A stretch of 64,000 nucleotides of DNA from Cymodocea nodosa. Taxonomy: Eukaryota > Streptophyta > Magnoliopsida > Alismatales > Cymodoceaceae. Below the pieces are notes generated by a model. The model searched no databases and was not told the DNA's origin. It saw nothing but the letters and a program-made list of their open reading frames with translations. The stretch spans positions 9,762,501-9,826,500 of the forward strand of contig CM072336.1 in NCBI GenBank assembly GCA_036874045.1. Reading direction: 5' to 3'. Position numbers and translations under genes: made by a program. Shown in pieces: positions 35,857-47,505 of the stretch (its first letter is position 1; the number at the start of each line of letters is the position of its first letter).

Positions 35857-37388
35857 GGAGTAGGGTTTGTGCATTCGAATTTGATGTAAAAAATTTTCAA
35901 TTCCGTCAAATTTTGAGTCATGAGGTGTTTTTGCCGTTTGAAATTTAAATTCCCAATCATATGTAAAGATTGGGAAAATGAATTTCCAACCCAAAAGGTT
36001 GGAATTCATTTTCCAACAGACTGCTCGATCACCCCCTCACGCTCGACCTCGCCCCTTGCGCCCTTGACACTCGCCCGCACCCTACGCTTGCCCTTGCACT
36101 CACCTACACCCTCCTGCTTGCCTACACCCTCGATGCTCGCCCTCATGCTTGCCTACGCCCTCGCTCTTGCTAACGCCTTTGCGCTCGCTCGCGCCTTCGC
36201 ACTCGCTCGCGCCCTCACACTCGCTCGCACCCTCGCGCTCGCTTGCACCCTCGCTCTTGCTAGCACCCTTGCGGTCGATTGCACTGTCGCGCTCGCCTGC
36301 ATCCTCACGCTCGCCAGCACCCTCACGGTCGCTTGCACCCTCGCACTCGCCTACACCGTCAACGCTCGCCCTCATGCTCACTGGCACCCTCGTAGTCGAC
36401 GCTCACCCTCGTGCTCGCCTGCACCCTTACGCGAGATGCTCGTCCTCACCCTCGCTGGTGGAAGGTAATGCTACTGTTCACATGATTGAAATCCATTAAT
36501 ATCTTATATAAGCAAAATGACACAATACAAATATGAGTTAGATGTTTGCATATATCTTTTTAGCAAAATATTGATAGTCGAATGAAAACATGGTGACAAA
36601 TGTACAAGATTTATACCAAGATTGGTGCACAAAGTGGTTGGGGATGAAACTACATTCATGGACATACTGATATCGCAAAAGAAGTTTGGGATGAATTTGT
36701 TATAGTTAGTTGAATTTTTTCAAATTTAAATTTAACATTTGATTAGCTTATATGAATGTGATATACAAGTTGAAGATTTTACAAATGTAGAAGGACAATA
36801 TGAAATAGTTAACACTATTGAGAACAACACGCAAGAGCAAAGAAAAGAAATTGTAGATAAATTTCGTGAAAATATTATATATGCAATGTGGGATGGTCGT
36901 GAATGAGAATATTACAAACATCATAATGAGTAGATTTTTTGTAATATACATTTTTTTGAGCATTACGAGGAATATAGAATTTATAATTAACATTTTGTTG
37001 TTTTAAATATGTAATATAACTAAAAAGTTATCAATTTCTGTAATTTTTGATTTATTTTATATAATGATATATTTAATTAATTGATAAATAATATATAAAC
37101 ATTTAATTTAATAATATGTTCATTTATTAATGTAAATAATTCATTAATAAATTAATTACATTTTCACTAATTACTTTAATTTGTTACTTAATTTTATTAA
37201 AAATCAATTCTATTTAATTCCCTCTAATTATGTCATGTGCACAAATACCTAAATTTCAATTTATATTAAATTTCTGAACGTGCACAAACACCCAAATTTT
37301 GAATTCTTTCCATCAAATTTTGTAGAATTCAAATTTCATTAGAATTCAAATTCTGTAGAATTCAAATTTCAGGTGCACAAGCAGGCCC
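35857..37388 (+). mobile_element. PIF/Harbinger-type DNA transposon copy 1 (1.53 kb, non-autonomous)
   Basis: It is flanked by TTA on both sides (35854-35856, 37389-37391), the 3 bp duplication of PIF/Harbinger. The ends are imperfect inverted repeats, GG...TTTGTGCATTCGAATTTGA on the left and its counterpart TTTGTGCACCTGAAATTTGA-like on the right. An inverted copy lies at 58815-60229. A short frame ending near 36906 (EQRKEIVDKFRENIIY then AMWDGRE-stop) looks like the C-terminal tail of a Harbinger-type transposase (R-x-x-I-x-x-x-M-W). The catalytic part is absent. Confidence 0.75.
36025..36465. repeat. GC-rich minisatellite inside PIF/Harbinger copy 1
   Basis: Dozens of imperfect 12-18 bp units based on CTCGC(A/C)CTCGCTTGCACC run through about 440 bp of otherwise AT-rich sequence. 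Overlapping frames on both strands (182, 116, 95 and 61 codons) code only Ala/Leu/Ser/Arg or Glu/Gly repeats and stay open because of the repeat. Only a trace (GAGGGTGAGCGTCG near 60040) remains in copy 2. Confidence 0.85.
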
Positions 37389-37391
37389 TTA

Positions 37392-38565
37392 GTGATAGAT
37401 TTAACTAATCTAGGAATATATATGAAAAAAATATTCATAAATTTTATAAAATGAAATAATTATTACTATAGGACGTGTATGTAATATACAAAAATTTATT
37501 GCTATAAAAAACATTTCAATAAATTTGAAATGTTCGATGCTAATTAAAAAAATTATATAATTAAAATATTTTTACAATTGCAATATTATTACAATAATTT
37601 TTTTTTCACTTTGTTCATTTAAAAAAAAAGTTCATAATCTTCCTTTAACAAAACATTAATTTTCCTTCAATTTTTCAAAGCAAAAATCTTCTTCATTTAA
37701 CAAAGCAAATCTTCCTTCAAGTTTCTAAAGAAAAAATCAGCTTCCTTCAATATTACTTCCATTACTTTAGAATTTCACTTATATAATCAAGAAAAAAAAA
37801 TTATAATTAAAAAGAATAATATGACAAATTCACACAAGTAAGAACAACTAACTCATGGAGACTTATTTTTTTATTTCAACCAACCAAGTCGGAGGCTACC
37901 AGCCTCACCTTCTGTTGGAGGTGATTTTGGGTCGTATGGAAACGACCTCTTAACCAAGCCTCCACTACAAGCCCTAATGAGAGGCCCCAACGGAGGGAGT
38001 TGAAGACCCAAATCCACAACTTGAAGAGGTTGTAACTTTGAAGCTTTGATGCTGCAATGACCTAGGACGTCCACTCACCAAGCTCCCATTCCAAGCTCTA
38101 ACGGGAAGCCCCGATGGAAGGAGTGGAGGAAGAGAAGGTCGGCTGCAAGGAGGTGGAAGTGAAGCTCTCACCTTGGTCCACGGCTGTAGTAAATGGAAGA
38201 AAAGGAGATCCCCCGTTAGAAGCCTTTGGTCGACCTCTTCCAGGGATTTTCCCTTCTTTTGCTGAAATTCCAAGTTTGCCCATGTGATCTTTGAAAAATA
38301 AAATGTAAAAACTTGGAAATAAAGGTTAGAACTATACAAAATGAATAGATATGTAATGGATTTATGCCTTCAACTATTGAATCATATGAAATGGGTTTAA
38401 TTTGTGCATTTTAACTCAATTAAGCTCAAATGACATTCATTAAACTTAAAATGCTTAACTATGAAATTTCACTTAAATTGTTCAATAATTCCACTCATAA
38501 GCTTATAAAATGCATGAAATGTCACCCAATTATAAGCACAAATTCAACCCTTACAAAGATCATAC
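37392..38565. other. Non-coding spacer with a short doubled segment
   Basis: AT-rich to about 37860. Then two related blocks of about 120 bp (around CAAGCCTCCACTACAAGCCC at 37955 and CAAGCTCCCATTCCAAGCTC at 38080) form a small tandem pair. The 121-codon minus frame over them has no family features. Confidence 0.4.
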
Positions 38566-38985
38566 CCTCTTTATCAAGAAAACTAAAAATGATATTTTGG
38601 TAGTTTAATTTTATGCAGAGGACATTATATTTGGAGCAATAAATGAAAAATTAGTTGAGTTTTTTTCAAATGACATGACTAGTCAATTTTAAATGAGTAT
38701 AATAGATAAATTATCATTCTTTCTAGGTTTACAAATTAAACAATTAAATAAAGGGATCTTCATTTTATAAGAAAAATATACTCACGATTTATTAAAGAAG
38801 TTTGGTTTCAACAACAATAAAGATAAAAATACACCAATGAGTATTATCATTAAATTGAATAAAGATGACCGTGGAAAATCTATAAATATAAAATAATATA
38901 GAAGTATGATTGATTTATTACTTTACTTAATAGCTAGTTGGCTAGACATCATGTTTAGTGTGTGTACTTATGCTAGATATCAATC
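38566..38985 (+). pseudogene. Copia reverse transcriptase fragment
   Basis: Plus-strand remnants include FYAEDIIFGAINEKL (YVDD changed to YAED), [12 protein letters not shown] and [16 protein letters not shown], with several TAA stops. They match the C-terminal RT of element B closely enough to be the same lineage. After 38985 the frame leaves the family. An LTR tail at 39310-39376 follows, so the RNase H and 3' region are deleted. Confidence 0.82.
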
Positions 38986-39309
38986 AAACCCATATAGAGA
39001 AAGACTAGCAAATACAAAAAAAAAATTATCTCAAAGAAGTTTCAAAGATTTTAAGAAAGAAGCAAGGAGATACAAAAGTAGAACAAAAAATAAGAAGAAT
39101 CAGAAACTACGTGTAAGAGCTCAAGTTTGAATTTTCAATTCAATCAAGGTTAGAATAAGGTAGATTATATTTTAAAGTATTGAATTATATTCAAAAATTT
39201 GTATCAGAATTGACAAATAGAGAATTATGCTTAAAAGATTGTAAATTCTTACTTTATAAATAAAAGTTTTGAATTATGAAATTTATAAGTGTTTTGTGCT
39301 CTTATTTTA

Positions 39310-39376
39310 TCTACTAGAATTTTTAATTCTAAAGACACAATTCACCTCTTCTCTTGTGATACTATGATCTTACAAA
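39310..39376 (+). repeat. LTR 3' tail related to element B
   Basis: TTTTATCTACTAGAATTTTTAA continues to CTCTTGTGATACTATGATCTTACA. This is the plus-orientation counterpart of the last 65 bp of the element B LTR, belonging to the deleted element at 38566. Confidence 0.75.
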
Positions 39377-39379
39377 GTA

Positions 39380-40380
39380 CCTTGAAGATATTTAAAAATC
39401 CTCTTAATTATTGTTAAATGTGATTCTTTAGGGTTGACCTAATATCTAACATATGCACATACACTAAACATGGTATTTGGCCTAATTATAGTTAAATACA
39501 ATAGAGATCCTATCATGTCGTGATAAATATCTCTACATCCTTCCCATGCTCATCCTTGTCCAATTTAACATTTAAACTCATGGGAGTTCTAGAAGACTTA
39601 CATGAATCCATTCTAAACTTTTTTAGTAGCTTCTTAATGAATTTTTCTTGAGAAATAAAAATTTCTTTACTCATTTATTTAACTTGTAATCCAAGGAAAT
39701 AATTTAACTCACCCATCATACTCATTTCAAATTAGTTCTTCATAATATTGGTAAATTTATTACACAATTTCTCTTTAGTTGAGCTAAATATAATATCATC
39801 CACATAAATCTGAACTAATAATAAATCCTTCTTATTTTTCTTTATAAATGAGGTTTATCTACTTGCCCCATTGAAAAATCATTATCTAGTAGAAAGTCCA
39901 TGAGTCTCTCATACAAAGCTCTTGGGGCTTGCTTTAATCCATATAGGACTTTCTTGAGCTTAAATACATAATCTATATTATGTGGATCTTTAAATCTGAG
40001 TGGTTGTTTCACATAAACTTCTTCTTTAACAAATTCATTTAGAAATGCACTTTTAACATCCATTTGAAATAATTTGAAGTTCATATAAGTAGCAATGGCT
40101 AAAAGTATCTTAATTGATTCTAACCTAGCTATGAGGGCAAAGATTTCATTAAAATCTGTCATCTTTTTTATTATAATCCTAAGTAACTAACCTAGCTTTA
40201 TTTCTAACAACATGCTTTGATTCATTAGATTTATTCTTTCATACCTTTTTTATTCCAATTATTGAACTTCCATCAAATTTAGGAACTAAATCCATACTTC
40301 ATTACTTTTAAATTGATTTAGTTCATCTTGCATGACATTTATCCAAATTTCATCATTTATTACTTCATTGATATTCTTAA
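39380..40380 (-). pseudogene. Second copia reverse transcriptase fragment
   Basis: The minus-strand open block at 40162-39842 contains MDVKSAFLNEFVKEEVYVKQ and [15 protein letters not shown]. Downstream an intact YVDDIIFSST box lies near 39795, then FLGLQVK and RTPMSLNVKLDKDE with stops. The upstream end near 40380 has only a trace of the linker. It is a different subfamily from element B (FSST instead of FGAT after YVDD). Confidence 0.85.
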
Positions 40381-40429
40381 GTAGTAAGAGTAAAAATTAT
40401 ATTGTCTTAGTGTTCAATTTAGTAACTTA

Positions 40430-41867
40430 ACGTGTATAGTTATGTTAACTTAACAAGTTAAACATGTGCAACTCATGTGATACAGTATGACATTTATAAC
40501 TTTAAATTCAACACGTGCATAATGCTAATTTAACGAGTTTGTTTATAAAACTTAACATTTTGTTCGTTAACTCAACGAGTTCTCATGTGACTTTATTTAA
40601 TCTTTAAGTCTATAACTTAACGAGTTCTCACATAATCTTTTTACAAAAAAATGCTAACTCAACGAGTTGCTTCATATGTACTATACATGTGTATTGTTGT
40701 GAAAAGTTAAATCATAAACTTGTTTAATTTGTTTTTATGCTTATATCAATAATTACTTTTAGAAGTAAACAAACAAACTTTCACACAAATTAAATATTAA
40801 GTCCAATTCGTATTTTAACTGCAAGTGCACAATGTATATTGTATTTGTGTGCAAGTACAGGTCGATCCTACAAAGATTGCGTAAGAATTGTGTACTGTGT
40901 TGATTTTTATATTGGAGTTTATATGTGTTCAGTCAAGTACTCCGTTGAGTTACAGTTAACACAACGGACCTAGTTCATGGAGTTATAGTTAACTCAACGA
41001 ACTAACCTCGTGGACTTAAGTTAACTCCATGAGCCTATCTTTCCAATTAAATACTGTTATTTACAGAAGAATTCGGCCAACCATTGGGCGGTTCCACCTA
41101 AACAAGTTACACATGTGCAGTTCACGTGATATACTAAAGCATTTAATTTCAACACATGCATAATTCTAACTTAACGAGTTCAAATATTTCAGATACTTAC
41201 AAACCTAACTATCCGATGCTCAGATGCATTTTGAATAATTAACAAATAACTTACCGAACATTCACTTAAGTCATGTATTATGATTACAACACATGTACTC
41301 TAGGAAATAATAAAATATTCTTTAAGCATTTAAAATATAATTGTTCGGTATATGCAATATAACTCTCTGAAATAACAGAAAATTCGGATACTTAAGAATT
41401 TCAAAGCCTATAACTTACCAACAATTCAAAAATGTACTTAATTAACGCTAATTCATTGAAATTATGCAGATTCTTTCATTAAAGCATATGATAGTGCAAT
41501 TATAACATAATAGCTTATTCTCATATGATAAGCTAAATATTCTGCAATTAACCATCATTTAACCGTTAATATTATGCACTTTTTCATTCTAAATAACATG
41601 ATACATAAATATATAATAATAAACATATCATACTATACAATAAAAACATACATGAACTTAATGTTTAGTTATATGAAAAGTTAGTATAACTTAACGACTA
41701 GTTATATAACTTAGCATAATTCCAAATCCATTACAAACAAGTATATAACTTTAAACATTTTTTGTATTAATTAATGTTCTTAATTTACTTTTACAAACAA
41801 CAAAATCAATTGATTAAATATGATTATTTATGTTTTTGCACACATCATCAAAACATAATACTCAACA
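40430..41867 (-). repeat. Copia LTR remnant, minus orientation, with an internal composite block
   Basis: The start of the LTR, TGTTGAGTATTATG on the minus strand, is at 41867. 41610-41867 aligns with 28130-28370 (inverted) and 40440-40690 with 28420-28700. Between them about 40850-41610 carries the TTTAGAATGAAAAAGTGC family seen at 8095 and 20228 and the block related to 9855-10130. The whole is truncated at the 40430 side. Confidence 0.6.
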
Positions 41868-42177
41868 CACAAGATTTTTACAATATTACACAACATAGGG
41901 TATAATAATAACACTTTCAAATTTTTACCCTTGAGTAATAAAACAATATGGAAAACTTACACCTTTTGATCTTGAATTGAAATACATGAAACTTTCACCT
42001 TCTCTTCACCAAGTTCTTCTTCAATAGTTGTTGGAACCATGCTCTTCTAAATTCTTTATAGACCTTTAACTTTGATTCCTTTAGACCTTTAGCTCTTCAA
42101 GTTGATCTCATATAGTGTAAGTGGTTTTTGTTGTGTGGAAGCTTTTGCATTCACTAGCCAAGGAATATTTCTCTTGT

Positions 42178-42275
42178 GGAAAGGGATACTTCAGTATTGA
42201 ATGAGATACTTTGTACGGAAATGGGATACTTCTATATTGAAATAGGATTCTTCTATATTAAAATGGGATGCCTAG
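42178..42275. repeat. Short tandem repeat GGGATACTTCTATATTGAAAT
   Basis: About four imperfect 25-30 bp units with GGGATACTT...TATTGAAAT. Confidence 0.6.
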
Positions 42276-42289
42276 AAGTGCAACTCGAA

Positions 42290-42909
42290 CCCCCTATTTA
42301 TAGTTGTCAAATTGGAGTTGCACATTCATCCACTTTTATCATTTTTCCATGATCTCACATCCTTTTGAATTTCGAATTATCTACGTTCTTCATGTTCTTG
42401 CATGATTCCCATGTTCTCCTATCTTAGATTTATTGAGAATACACTTCTAGAGAATCATAGAGATTTTCACTTAAGTCACTATTTTTGTCAAACAATTAAC
42501 CTATAATACTTGTAAAAACTCAAATGCTTATCTAATAACTTTTCAAATTTTTCACCTACAAAACATGTGACTTGAAAATAACTCAACATAAAGTTAGTCT
42601 ATTGTAAAACTTAAATAGTTATTTGAATTCATCTATAAAAACTTAAATAACTTAACTATTCAATTCTTTAAAAATGCACATGGAAAACATGTGAGAAACT
42701 TAAATCATTTAAAATACATGTGTAGAAAAACATAGTTATACGAGTTTTTAAAATAACTCTTAAACTTTCTCAAAACGTTAACTAATAACTATACAACTTT
42801 TCAAAACATGTTAATGCCTAACTATACAACTAAGGTAAAAACTTATACTTATTTAAACCTATTTTCAGACTAAGTCAAATATTTATCATTAAAATAAAAA
42901 TTCCTAACA
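42290..42909 (-). repeat. Diverged partial LTR of the element B family
   Basis: It ends ATTCCTAACA at 42909, the complement of a TGTTAGGAAT start. The string GCACATGGAAAACATGTGA, the ACGAGTTTTTAAA block and the order of ACTCGAAC-like motifs follow 3580-4179. It is more AT-rich and older than the element B LTRs. The far end was not found. Confidence 0.6.
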
Positions 42910-43299
42910 AGTAAAATAGGTTGGGTTGATGAGGTTAAAGGATTTAGTTGTAAAATAGGTTGGGAGATACATTATATTAGTTATATGCCTTTAGATACTA
43001 GGAATCATTTACAACCCTAGCAACATGAATGCATGACCAATCCTATAACTAAGGATCTATACATAAGGTGTTGATCCTCTTTCATTTTATTTTATCTTGT
43101 TTGATGTTCTTTTGCTTTTTTTTTACTTTTTAATGTTGTTCATTTTTTGTTATTTTTATTTTACCTCATTACTTTGAAGGATTTTTTTAATTAATTTCTT
43201 TTCATTCAGCATCGTCCTTCAAGCAGCTTGTTTGTTCTTATGCATAAAAGAATTTTATAAACTTCCCATTTAATGGTAGAAAAGGATGTCTCCCTTTGT
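42910..43299. other. Short non-coding spacer
   Basis: There is no gene. A GTAAAATAGGTTGGG block is doubled at 42910 and 42951. Confidence 0.4.
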
Positions 43300-44112
43300 T
43301 ATCTATAAGGAGATATACGCTATTATCATAAAAGTTGTTAGACGATATACAAACCTTCCCACTTTGGATGAAGTTTCTTCACTTCATGGTGAACCAAATA
43401 TTCTTTAGTAGTCACCACACCAAGTAGCCACACCAAGTCGCCCTTTTTGAAAGTTCAAACATGAACTTTCTTATCAAAGGTGCCTTGAATACAAGCCTGA
43501 TATAGCTCAATGATGGTGCAAAGTGTTTTATTAAATGCCTTTGCAAGTCCATTGGACGAAGGATTGTATACTATGGAGTAGCTCCACTTAATTTTATACT
43601 TTTTGGCAAACTAATACACTTTCATACTCTTGAAGTTTGTGTCATTATTCGTTCAAATTTTATGTGGCACACCAAACCAATGGACGATGTAGTCTGTAAA
43701 GAACTTGACCACGAAACAAATAAGCCTACTACATCCTTACCCATTTGACAAATGGCCAAGTGACAATAGGGTGGAGCTTTGTTAATAGCTAATGAAGGAT
43801 ATTCCCATGCTCTTGCCATTTAGTATGTGTCCTAGCGTATTATTAGCAGTCTTAATTCATTGTCGGCCAATAATAGTCTAACATGAGTTCTATGTAATCC
43901 ACCTTTTCTTTAGATAACTGACCATGCTTGAAGAAGTTGATAAACATTATCCTCCAATCTTCTTTGGGCACTCCTTGCTTACTATCAATGGTTAAAGAGT
44001 GTTGCTTGGAGACTTCTTCCTCTCTTAGGCTGATTGGGCAAGGGAGGAGTCTTTGATATTTGAGAATTACCTTGAATTCTCCTTGTAACAATAAGAAATG
44101 ATCCTCAACCAC
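43300..44112 (-). pseudogene. Ty3/gypsy pol fragment (Tat/Ogre-like integrase region)
   Basis: The minus-strand block at 44112-43852 contains KEDWRIMFINFFKHGQL, similar to the segment before the integrase zinc finger of Tat-lineage elements. Further on, broken frames give FGVPHKI, TNFKSMKVY and YNPSSNGLAKAFNKTLC (integrase core, D and E regions) and FKKGDLVW (integrase C-terminus). Stops and frameshifts are frequent and the zinc finger itself is degraded. Confidence 0.75.
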
Positions 44113-44119
44113 AGATCTA

Positions 44120-44345
44120 ACTAAGACTTGTTGGGATAAAGAGTGGAAATGGAGTCACCACCTATTCTTTGGGGAAAAAAGAAAAGGAAACTAGGAAAAG
44201 TGAAAGATTCAAGGTCCTTCCACCAAAGAAGGTAGAAGGAGGGAGAAAGCTAGATAAGGTAGTGGGTCTGTAGTAGTAATTCATGGGTAAGCACTCTAAG
44301 AATGAGTTGGGAAGGTATTAGGCACCTCCTGATTGCCATAGTAGA
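44120..44345. repeat. Ogre/Tat-like untranslated repeat
   Basis: GGAGTCACCACCTATTCTTT and AAGGTATTAGGCACCTCCTG about 180 bp apart are recognisable as the conserved sequence found in plant Tat/Ogre elements (GGAGTCGCCAC...GGTGTTAGGCACC). It supports the lineage call for the adjacent integrase fragment. Confidence 0.6.
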
Positions 44346-46059
44346 TTCATGTTCATCCTTTGAGCTCTCAATTATGAAATGCACACCAAGCAAAAGAAAG
44401 AAACAAAAATGTGAAGAGTAGAACGAAGTTATAGAATCATGACAAAGATTCAAAATCGAGCAGGTCAACAAGGAAACCCAATGACACGATGGAGAAACCA
44501 AGAGAATCAAGCTTAACGGGATTGTGCTTAGCGAAAAGTAGAGAAATATCATTGAAAACTAGAGTTGTGAAAACTCACAGTAAAGGAGCTACAAATATGT
44601 GAGTCGACCAAGTCAAAGGAGAAAGCAACTAAGAGAAGGACAAAAACCAAATGAATAGCGACGACGTGCGAGTTGGAAAAGAAAAGTTGATTAAAGTATC
44701 GAAAACCCTCGAAACATCGATGAGAGTTCATCGAAAAGTAGGTGAGAAAACGATAAGGACAGTGAGGTTCAAACAAAGAAGATGAATGACGTTCGAGCTG
44801 GAAGTCGATTGTCCCAAAAAATAATCAAATGCTGCCCGAGTTGAATCGAAGCATAGGCCTTAGATGACAGAGTTCCATCCAAAGCCAAGAATGGTGTTTA
44901 AACTAAGAACCAACGGTATGCAACTTGAGAAGATGGAGAACTCCACAGATGAAAATCTTTAGTCCAAAAAACAGAGTAGTGTGTGAACCTAAAATAGTAG
45001 AATGAGAGAAATACTCATTGGAAGAGACAAAAGAAAAATCCATGACTACTAGAATCTAAAAGGAAACCCTAGAGCAAACTCCAAAGTAGGGAAGTCACGA
45101 TAGCAAAATGAAAATAGATGTAGAACCTTAAAGGAAAGGAAAAAGAAATTCTCTCTGGCACGTGATGCTAGAGAAGGGAAGCAAAATAAAGAACCATAAA
45201 GAAAATGCAGTGTTAGCTTTTGTGTTAGTGTCATTGTTCACTCGTCATTATGAATTCACCAAATGGTCCTTTTAGTTCATAGACGATGGTGGCAAGGATT
45301 CATGCCACTGCCTCATCGTTCTTTTCAGTTCACGATGTTCTATGTTCTTTTTAAGTATTGTTCTTACCTGAGCTTAAGGCTGTAGGGTTGCTTTAGAAGA
45401 CAACGAGACAGGAGGCTTTGAATGCAAGTTGTCGTATGTTGTGCTCGAAATCTGAAACCTTCTCCTTGATGTGCTTTTATAGCAACACCTTATAGTTTGT
45501 TATACTTGTTGGACAAGATGACTCACCTCATACTTCGAGATTTGAATTTCATTAGGGGCACACGTGAAGAGCCTCGTGCTCTTCCAATGGCAACTAGTAA
45601 GTGGACGTCTACTGGTTCATCACCACCTGTCTAGTGCCCCTCACTCACTCACTCGATGACCAACGATCTCTTGATCGGTGAGCACACACCAGACATCTAA
45701 TAGATGGGCATCAGGTGTTCGATACCTTACGGGACAACCATTCCTCAAATAGCTGCATCTCTATTAGGTTTGATTAGTAGAGCGCTTGGGCAGTTGTAGA
45801 TCCCTCCAATTAGTCAAATCAAGGGGTGTGTTATCTAGTAAAATCAAGGCACCATGGCAGTGGACAGTGTAGATTGTATTGAGTCCACAACTTCCATAGG
45901 GTAAGGTCAGTCGACAACATTGGGGATGCAACATTGACTTGAATAGTCTCGTTCAAGTTGTTACATGAGGCTAAGCGATAAAATTCCTACATGTCATCGG
46001 ACACAGGTCGAGCACCCTATTTACATTATTAATATTAACGGAAAAGTATCTGCTTATGA
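44346..46059. other. Non-coding spacer in gypsy debris
   Basis: Short minus frames (44552-44250, 44776-44549, 45234-45049) have no family motif. 45540-46030 is somewhat GC-richer. I cannot assign it. Confidence 0.35.
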
Positions 46060-46596
46060 TCAGTTGGTAAGAAGCAAGCACAAAGCAATTTTCGCATCTT
46101 CAACCAAGTGTGCACTATTGGTTTTTGTTGCCAAGCTCGTGTCACGATGACTTAGCTCCCACCAAGTAGACACACCACCATTGAAGTGATAAGCCACAAG
46201 TTTAACCTTATGGTGATCTAGGATCTCCATGTAGTCAAAGAAGTGCTCCACTTCTATAAGCCCATCAAGGAAGTCCTCGATATAGAGTTGGCTATTGAAT
46301 GACGATAGCTCCATGCATATCCTAAAGCCACCAGAGTCATCATCAAGTTGTTGTGTTGGACGACGTCATCCTTGATGAGGTTGGAATAGAGGCTTGTCAT
46401 CCGTAGATGACTTGGTGGGAGTGTGGTGAGGGTGATGGGGTTAGGATTGCCCAAGTGTGCGATCAATTGTTCTATAGAGTTTGACAAAGTACTCCACAAT
46501 CGTACAAAGGTCATCAAACTCAATGCAGGACATGGGGTTGGCCTTGGATGTAGAAGATCCGAAAGGAGCAAAGCTACATGCCGGGTTCCAAGAGAA
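46060..46596 (-). pseudogene. Ty3/gypsy gag N-terminal fragment
   Basis: The minus strand shows MELSSFNSQLYIEDFLDGLI, then EVEHFFDYMEI and HKVKLVAYHFNGGVSTWW, a typical chromovirus/gypsy capsid domain. It starts just inside the primer site at 46597. The rest of gag is replaced by unrelated sequence below 46100. In-frame stops lie in the N-terminal 80 codons. Confidence 0.82.
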
Positions 46597-46610
46597 TGGC
46601 TTTGATACCA
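46597..46610 (-). promoter_or_regulatory. Gypsy primer binding site (initiator-Met tRNA)
   Basis: The minus strand reads TGGTATCAAAGCCA, complementary to the 3' end of initiator-Met tRNA. It sits between the gag fragment and the LTR-like sequence above 46611. Confidence 0.85.
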
Positions 46611-46887
46611 CTTAGCATAGTAGAAGAACTGAAAAAGCACTTGGAAGGAGATTAAGAGAGAGAGAAAGGCTTATATAATAAGATTAAGAAAACAATCAGA
46701 ATCCATCAATTACAATGTAATTCTCAAAATCCACCGAGATAGTTTGCTAGAATCCACCGTGCTAGACAATAATACTTAGCATGCAACTAGAAGGCAAAAG
46801 TTTTTTCCTTGGACTCGCCATCCACCCCCTTAAAAGGATAAAGATTATTAAAGAAAAGGTAAATAAGGTGGTTGGTAATTAACCACT
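46611..46887 (-). repeat. Probable gypsy LTR, 3' end
   Basis: It lies directly upstream of the primer site in element orientation. It contains GGAGATTAAGAGAGAGAGAA and CTTATATAATAAG near 46670, a possible promoter region. The outer boundary is uncertain because the repeat at 46888 begins here. Confidence 0.5.
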
Positions 46888-47505
46888 CTTAATCATGCAA
46901 GGCCGTATGCTTCACAATTGCTGATGGCGTCCCCTCGTATTCACCATTTAGTAATAGGTCATTATTTGAATTAATGGTCTCCATGACCATGCCTCCTTGC
47001 TCTACATTAGGGCCATCATTTGAATTGGCCTTTAAGACCACGTTTCCTCATTCCACGTTTGAGGTTATGCCATTAACTCGAAGGACAGATATCTTGCATT
47101 GGTAGAATTTGCTTAGTCGTTAATATGTCAAATAATGTTCTAATAGGTTTTTGGACCATTTGTTCATTTCCTTAGCATACCGGTGAGGAGATTGACATGC
47201 CAAAATTGTTCTAGTAGGATTCTAAGTGATTTTACCATTCAAGTAGAACGATGAAAATGTCTAAGTTTGCGTTGTTCATTTTCTCAATATACTGGTGGTA
47301 GGCCTAGTATGTGAAAAACTATTCTAGTAGCATCTAGAATGGATAGTTTGAAAGTTATTGTTCCAATTTTTACGTGGAATGGATATCCCAAGTTTAAATC
47401 ATTGGTTCGCTTGAAGGTTAGGTTCATTTAATGCCCTAAATATACTTCTACAATTGATTTGAAAGAGTGGTCCGATTTTTACAATTTGGGTTAAGCATAA
47501 AATAG
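46888..47505. repeat. 620 bp dispersed repeat, copy 1
   Basis: It aligns in direct orientation with 52205-52823 along its full length, from TCTTAATCATGCAA to GCATAAAATAGATT. The similarity is high, with small differences. Both copies lie in or beside gypsy sequence. It is non-coding and could be part of a gypsy LTR. Confidence 0.8.

Noticed and set aside
35920..36499. Ala/Leu-rich and Glu/Gly-rich frames of 182, 116 and 95 codons
   Set aside because: They stay open on both strands only because of the CTCGC minisatellite; all frames of such a repeat look open.
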